Assembly (NCBI GenBank): GCA_015520975.1
Contig: WAOZ01000186.1
Span: forward strand, 1-9,382
DNA length: 9,382 nt
From: DHVE2 group archaeon
GTDB lineage: Archaea; Thermoplasmatota; Thermoplasmata; Thermoplasmatales; Aciduliprofundaceae
Reading direction: 5' to 3'
This document shows, piece after piece, positions 6,129-9,382 of the stretch. The notes below the pieces were generated by a model. That model was given only the letters and a program-made list of their open reading frames with translations, made no database searches and had not been told where the DNA came from. A program made the translations under genes and the position numbers. Within the stretch, counting starts at the first letter, position 1. Each line of letters opens with the position of its first letter.

Positions 6129-7325
6129 ATGGAGAGAAATATTGTTGTTGAAAAAATCACACAGACTCCTGTTGAGGATAGATTTGTGGAAATTGTTGAA
6201 AGGAAGGGGATTGGACACCCAGATAGCGTTGCGGATGGCATAGCAGAAAGCATCAGCAGAGAACTGTCAAAATATTATCTGAAACATTATGGGCGCATTC
6301 TGCATCACAACACGGATCAGGCCGAAATCGTGGGTGGGCAGGCCAAACCCAAATTTGGCGGCGGCACCGTGCTTGAACCTGTGTACATTCTTTTATCTGG
6401 AAGAGCCACCACGAAAGTGGGGGATGAGAGAGTGCCGTACAGAACCATCGCGAAAAAAGCTGCATACAATTTCCTCAAAGAAAATTATCCCCATCTGAAC
6501 ATTGAGGAGGATGTGATTATAGACTGTATGATAGGCCAAGGCTCAGTGGATCTGAGAAGCGTTTACGATACCCAGAAACTTCTGGCAAACGATACTTCCT
6601 TCGGTGTGGGATATGCGCCAATGAGCACAACCGAAAAACTTGTTTATGAGACTGAAAGATACATAAACGGAGAGTTGAAGAAAAAGTTTCCCGAAACGGG
6701 GCAGGATGTCAAGGTAATGGGATTCAGGCAGGGTGACAAAATCAACATCACCGTGGCAGTAGCATTTGTGGGCAAAAACACGCCTGACAGGGACCATTAT
6801 CTCAGTGTAAAAGAGGATCTTCGCGATGCTCTTATGGATTTTGCCGCAAAAATCACGGACAAGGAGGTGAACTATTTCATAAACACGGCAGATATGCCTG
6901 AGGACAATGTGTTTTACCTGACGGTTACAGGACTCAGTATGGAAAATGGCGATGACGGTTCTGTGGGACGAGGAAACAGAGTTAACGGGCTTATAACACC
7001 GTACAGACCGATGAGCATGGAAGCTTCCGCGGGCAAGAACCCGGTCACTCATGTGGGCAAACTCTACAACATTCTGGCATTTAAGATTGCTGAAGACATT
7101 GCTAAAGAAAGCGGCGGAGATGTGCGCGAGGTGCATGTGCGCATAGTCTCACAGATCGGCAAGCCCATCGATAAACCACAGGTAGCGAGCATTCAGGTCA
7201 TCCCGGCGCAGGGAGTTAATATCGAAAAATACAGAAAAGATTTTGAAGCAATCGCGGATAGCTGGTTAGGAAACATCAACAAAGTCACTGAAATGCTCGT
7301 AAACGGAGAGATAAATGTTTTCTGA
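6129..7325 (+). CDS. mat: Archaeal-type methionine adenosyltransferase (SAM synthetase)
   Basis: Makes S-adenosylmethionine from methionine and ATP in the cytosol. It is 398 aa, matching the archaeal MAT family, which is highly diverged from bacterial MetK. Signatures: VERKGIGHPDSVADGIAE (23-40) with the GHPD active-site loop, HHNTDQAEIVGGQAKPKFGGG, CMIGQGSVDL, VMGFRQGDKINITVAVAFVG, NGDDGSVGRGNRVNGLITPY (GDDGS at 274-278), and MSMEASAGKNPVTHVGKLYN. The ATG at 6129 gives the normal N-terminus MERNIVVE. A TATA-like box 25 bases upstream and the absence of an SD suggest leaderless expression separate from queA. Functionally it supplies the SAM used by QueA and by all cellular methylations. Its stop lies four bases from the convergent acetyltransferase stop. 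Confidence 0.97.
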   Translation: MERNIVVEKITQTPVEDRFVEIVERKGIGHPDSVADGIAESISRELSKYYLKHYGRILHHNTDQAEIVGGQAKPKFGGGTVLEPVYILLSGRATTKVGDERVPYRTIAKKAAYNFLKENYPHLNIEEDVIIDCMIGQGSVDLRSVYDTQKLLANDTSFGVGYAPMSTTEKLVYETERYINGELKKKFPETGQDVKVMGFRQGDKINITVAVAFVGKNTPDRDHYLSVKEDLRDALMDFAAKITDKEVNYFINTADMPEDNVFYLTVTGLSMENGDDGSVGRGNRVNGLITPYRPMSMEASAGKNPVTHVGKLYNILAFKIAEDIAKESGGDVREVHVRIVSQIGKPIDKPQVASIQVIPAQGVNIEKYRKDFEAIADSWLGNINKVTEMLVNGEINVF

Positions 7326-7331
7326 TTTTTT
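7326..7331 (+). terminator. T6 run after the SAM synthetase gene
   Basis: TTTTTT directly follows the TGA, in the tight convergent junction with the acetyltransferase gene. It is a short archaeal-style oligo-T terminator candidate with no hairpin seen. Confidence 0.35.
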
Positions 7332-7770
7332 ATAACACTCTCCACATAACATAGGCGTTATCGCCATTAGAATAATAGCCGGGAATAAATGAGATTATGT
7401 TGAATCCAAATTTTTTGTAAAACTCTATCGCGGATATATTCGTGGTTCTGACCTCAAGGCGTATTGAATACAGGCCCTGCGCCCTGCACACCGCTATGAA
7501 GCGTCTCATCAAAGCGCTTCCGATTCCAATCTTTCGCTGATTTTTTCTCACGCCCAGCATCAGTATTCGAGCCTCTTTTGAGTATTTTGCGGCAGCAAGA
7601 AATCCCACGGGTTTTGACATAACTGCAACAAGGAAACCTTCGGGCCACGCACGATGGATATCAAGAAACAGTTCGGGAGCGTAGCGTTCGCTGAAACATT
7701 CCAGTGCGATATCCATCACTTCCATCAGATCATTTTCATCGAATTTCCTTATGTAATATGTTTTTGCCAA
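7330..7770 (-). CDS. GNAT-family N-acetyltransferase (RimI-like)
   Basis: A 146-aa single-domain GNAT enzyme that would use acetyl-CoA to acetylate an amine. The closest pattern is RimI/Ard1-type protein N-terminal acetyltransferases, although the substrate is not certain. It starts with YYIRKFDENDLMEVMDIALECF (the RimI-like first strand and helix). Motif A is VRKNQRKIGIGSALM, with Gln78, Gly82 and Gly84 of the acetyl-CoA pyrophosphate loop. Motif B follows as LEVRTTNISAIEFYKKFGF, and the C-terminus is YYSNGDNAYVMWRVL, close to the RimI ending. The only plausible in-frame start is TTG at 7770, without a clear SD. It overlaps the end of hutI by 22 bases, so expression probably depends on translation of hutI. 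Confidence 0.88.
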   Translation of the reverse strand: MAKTYYIRKFDENDLMEVMDIALECFSERYAPELFLDIHRAWPEGFLVAVMSKPVGFLAAAKYSKEARILMLGVRKNQRKIGIGSALMRRFIAVCRAQGLYSIRLEVRTTNISAIEFYKKFGFNIISFIPGYYSNGDNAYVMWRVL

Positions 7771-8960
7771 ACCACGCGCCCCCTCTTTATCACCGCATTG
7801 ACCAGATTCACACCGAAATGGTATCCTATGTGCATATAATTGGGAGCATCTAGTATAAGCATATCTGCCTGCTTTCCGGGCTCTATGCTGCCTATTTCAC
7901 GCTCCATACTAATAGCGGCCGCTGCGTTTATCGTGCTCGCGGCTATCGCTTCCTCAGGAAGCATACACATCTGCGTGATTGCAAGGGAGATAACCATCTG
8001 CATGCTTTCCGTATATGCATTTGGGTTAAGATCTGTGGCAAGAGCCACAGGGATACCACTCTCTATAAACTTTCTCGCGGGAGCATACTCTCTGCTGAGA
8101 AGCATATATGGTGTAGCAGGAAGCAGTACTGCGATTATTTTGCTTTTGCGCATCGCTTCTATGCTCTCCTCACTCGATTTTACAAGATGATCCGCAGAAA
8201 TTGCACCAACCTTAACTGCCACACCTGTGCAGCCTATATCACATATTTCATCCGCGTGAATTTTCGGTATAAGTCCGTATTTCTTACCTTCCATAAGATA
8301 CTCTTCTGATTCTTCCGCGCTGAACACACCTTTCTCGCAGAATATATCAATAAATTTTGCATGTGGCGCCACATCAGGAATTATCTTTTTGAGATACTCA
8401 ATATACTCACCGCTACTTTTGAATTCCGGTGGAACGGCATGCGCCCCGAGGAAAGTGGGAACAAGATCAACGGGATGGTCAATCTCATTAATAACCCGAA
8501 GCATCTTCAACTCGGTATCGAGATTCAAACCGTAGCCTGATTTCGCTTCGGCCGTGGTGGTGCCGTTGATAAGCATGTAATTGAGTCTATGCTTCGTTTC
8601 AGAAAACAATTGCGACAGCGATGCGTTTCGAGTCGCCCGAACGGTGCGAAGTATGCCGCCGCCCTGCTTTAAAATATCCAGATATGAATAGCCCTGAAGT
8701 TTCATATAGAGCTCATTTTCCCGTGTGCCCGCAAATACGAGATGTGTATGCGGATCTACAAAGCCCGGCATAACCACATGTCCAGATGCGTCAATCTCCT
8801 GCTCAGCGCTGCCTTTGAGTTCTCGCGTTTCTCCAACCTCAACTATTCTATCACCATCGATCAGCACAGCGCCGTTCTCAATTATGGCAAGGTCATAACT
8901 CTCCTTTCGCAGCCCGCCGGCAAGTGTGAGTAGCTGAGATGCGTTTTTGATGAGAAGCAT
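7749..8960 (-). CDS. hutI: Imidazolonepropionase (histidine degradation)
   Basis: Hydrolyses 4-imidazolone-5-propionate to N-formimino-L-glutamate, the third step of histidine breakdown. It is a metal-dependent amidohydrolase of 403 aa, normal for HutI. Visible features: the N-terminal beta domain with VLIDGDRIVEVG; VDPHTHLVFAGTRENE with metal ligands His71 and His73 and a nearby Arg; AKSGYGLNLDTELKML with Tyr143; LGAHAVPPEF with His174; IHADEICDIG with metal ligand His235 and Glu238; SADHL with His258; and ATDLNPNAY with metal ligand Asp310. The frame remains open to 9191, but family similarity begins at the ATG at 8960, which has a TATA-like box 26 bases upstream and no SD. No other hut gene is present in the window; the neighbouring gene on the same strand is the overlapping acetyltransferase. 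Confidence 0.96.
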   Translation of the reverse strand: MLLIKNASQLLTLAGGLRKESYDLAIIENGAVLIDGDRIVEVGETRELKGSAEQEIDASGHVVMPGFVDPHTHLVFAGTRENELYMKLQGYSYLDILKQGGGILRTVRATRNASLSQLFSETKHRLNYMLINGTTTAEAKSGYGLNLDTELKMLRVINEIDHPVDLVPTFLGAHAVPPEFKSSGEYIEYLKKIIPDVAPHAKFIDIFCEKGVFSAEESEEYLMEGKKYGLIPKIHADEICDIGCTGVAVKVGAISADHLVKSSEESIEAMRKSKIIAVLLPATPYMLLSREYAPARKFIESGIPVALATDLNPNAYTESMQMVISLAITQMCMLPEEAIAASTINAAAAISMEREIGSIEPGKQADMLILDAPNYMHIGYHFGVNLVNAVIKRGRVVWQKHIT

Positions 8961-8981
8961 ATAAAGGAATATTGCCAAAGA

Positions 8982-8990
8982 GTATAAAAA
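8982..8990 (-). promoter_or_regulatory. TATA box of hutI
   Basis: The minus strand reads TTTTTATAC, centred at 8986, exactly 26 bases before the hutI ATG at 8960. This spacing and the absence of an SD support a leaderless hutI transcript and set the start against the longer open frame. Confidence 0.6.
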
Positions 8991-8999
8991 GATGATTTT

Positions 9000-9159
9000 G
9001 GTGAGGGTAAGTTGAATTCCTTGAAAAACATGAAAAAAAGAGGGATAAAACGGAATAAAGTTATACATAGAGGTCATAAGCGAGCACCTTAAAAAGAATG
9101 AGCCTGGAAGCAGAAGAAAACGAGCGAGAGAAGATGTAATCCCGGCCATAGAACACATC
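9000..9159. other. Gene-free A-rich stretch upstream of hutI
   Basis: About 160 bases without a convincing gene. The plus strand has only short ATG-started frames (for example 20 codons from about 9030). One frame is open from 9049 to 9216 (56 codons, rich in Lys, Arg and Glu) but lacks any ATG, GTG or TTG. The minus strand is the in-frame upstream extension of hutI, which lies beyond its promoter. No tRNA or CRISPR pattern was seen. Confidence 0.5.
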
Positions 9160-9165
9160 GGGGGA

Positions 9166-9263
9166 TTTAGAAAGGAGCAATGCCCTTTCAAGGGATGGGT
9201 TTGGAAAGGGAAACCGTAGGTGTCCTTTCCAGGGGGGTTTAGAAAGGGGGCCTTGCCCCCCTT
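9166..9263. repeat. Three tandem short palindromic units
   Basis: The sequence TTTRGAAAGG starts at 9166, 9200 and 9238 (TTTAGAAAGG, TTTGGAAAGG, TTTAGAAAGG), each after a G-rich run. Each copy is followed by a partner able to form a hairpin: GAAAGG/CCTTTC (9170-9189), TGGAAAGG/CCTTTCCA (9202-9231) and AAGGGGG/CCCCCTT (9244-9263). The spacing is 34 and 38 bases. Loops differ in sequence and length, so the units share architecture more than exact sequence. No coding explanation was found. It could be a dispersed palindromic repeat or a structured RNA. Confidence 0.6.
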
Positions 9264-9303
9264 CTTACGAAAAGCTTATTTTTCCGCAATATATCTCTCA
9301 ATT

Positions 9304-9370
9304 GGGCGAGCATTTACTCCATCCCTCCTGCTATATCTCTTTCCTGGGGTAATGCTCGCCCCTCTTTTTT
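9304..9370 (+). terminator. Long hairpin followed by a T-run (terminator or 3' end of an RNA)
   Basis: GGGCGAGCATT (9304-9314) is the exact complement of AATGCTCGCCC (9351-9361). With one bulged T the stem extends by about five more pairs (9316-9320 with 9346-9350), leaving a loop of about 25 bases. CTCTTTTTTATTT follows on the plus strand, as in a hairpin-plus-T terminator. No plus-strand gene lies directly upstream in the window, so it may end a non-coding RNA, be read from the hairpin region before it, or belong to a repeat. Confidence 0.5.
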
Positions 9371-9382
9371 ATTTATCTCTCC

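Noticed and set aside
5504..6253. 249-codon open frame on the minus strand opposite queA
   Set aside because: It is fully antisense to a motif-complete queA and spans into the SAM synthetase gene. The translation is Cys/His/Phe-rich with no recognisable domain.
6543..7136. 197-codon open frame on the minus strand opposite the SAM synthetase gene
   Set aside because: It is a shadow of a highly conserved gene with no domain and no start signals.
8961..9191. 77-residue upstream extension of the hutI frame with a hydrophobic stretch that looks like a membrane anchor
   Set aside because: HutI is a soluble enzyme, family similarity begins at the ATG at 8960, and the TATA box at 8982-8990 would place transcription start after this extension.
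9166..9263. CRISPR array
   Set aside because: The repeated part is only about 10 bases and the intervals are as structured as the repeats. There are no conserved 24-37 base repeats and no cas genes.

Overview
The window reads as a stretch of archaeal chromosome. The left-hand genes follow the familiar archaeal order enolase, ribosomal protein S2, MEMO-family protein. The methionine adenosyltransferase is the archaeal type and is unlike bacterial MetK. Several genes have a TATA-like box about 25-28 bases before an ATG with no Shine-Dalgarno (SD) sequence, which suggests leaderless transcripts. Others have a strong GAGGTGA-type SD. Moderate GC and the gene mix fit a euryarchaeon of the Thermoplasmatota type, perhaps Aciduliprofundum-like. 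That placement is an inference from memory of gene content and was not tested by a search.

Layout. Positions 1-3268 (+) hold a tight operon: the C-terminal part of enolase (cut by the window edge), rps2, a MEMO protein (4-base overlap with rps2) and an M18-family aminopeptidase. Positions 3262-4540 (-) hold a small two-helix membrane protein, moaC and moaB, chained by ATGA overlaps and convergent with the aminopeptidase. Positions 4541-4617 are a divergent promoter region. Positions 4618-7325 (+) hold a PPC/DUF296-domain protein, queA and the archaeal S-adenosylmethionine synthetase; the last two have their own promoter-like boxes. Positions 7330-8960 (-) hold hutI (imidazolonepropionase) followed by an overlapping RimI-like acetyltransferase. 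Positions 8961-9382 have no convincing gene. They contain the hutI promoter, three tandem short hairpins and one long hairpin followed by a T-run.

Function. Most genes are metabolic or informational housekeeping genes: glycolysis, translation, peptide turnover, molybdenum/tungsten cofactor synthesis, SAM synthesis and histidine breakdown. QueA uses SAM as its ribosyl donor, so the neighbouring SAM synthetase is a meaningful partner, and QueA is unexpected in an archaeon. I see no clear new multi-gene system. The most curious items are QueA, the M18 enzyme in an otherwise conserved archaeal operon, a palindrome repeated exactly at and inside moaC, and the structured gene-free right end.
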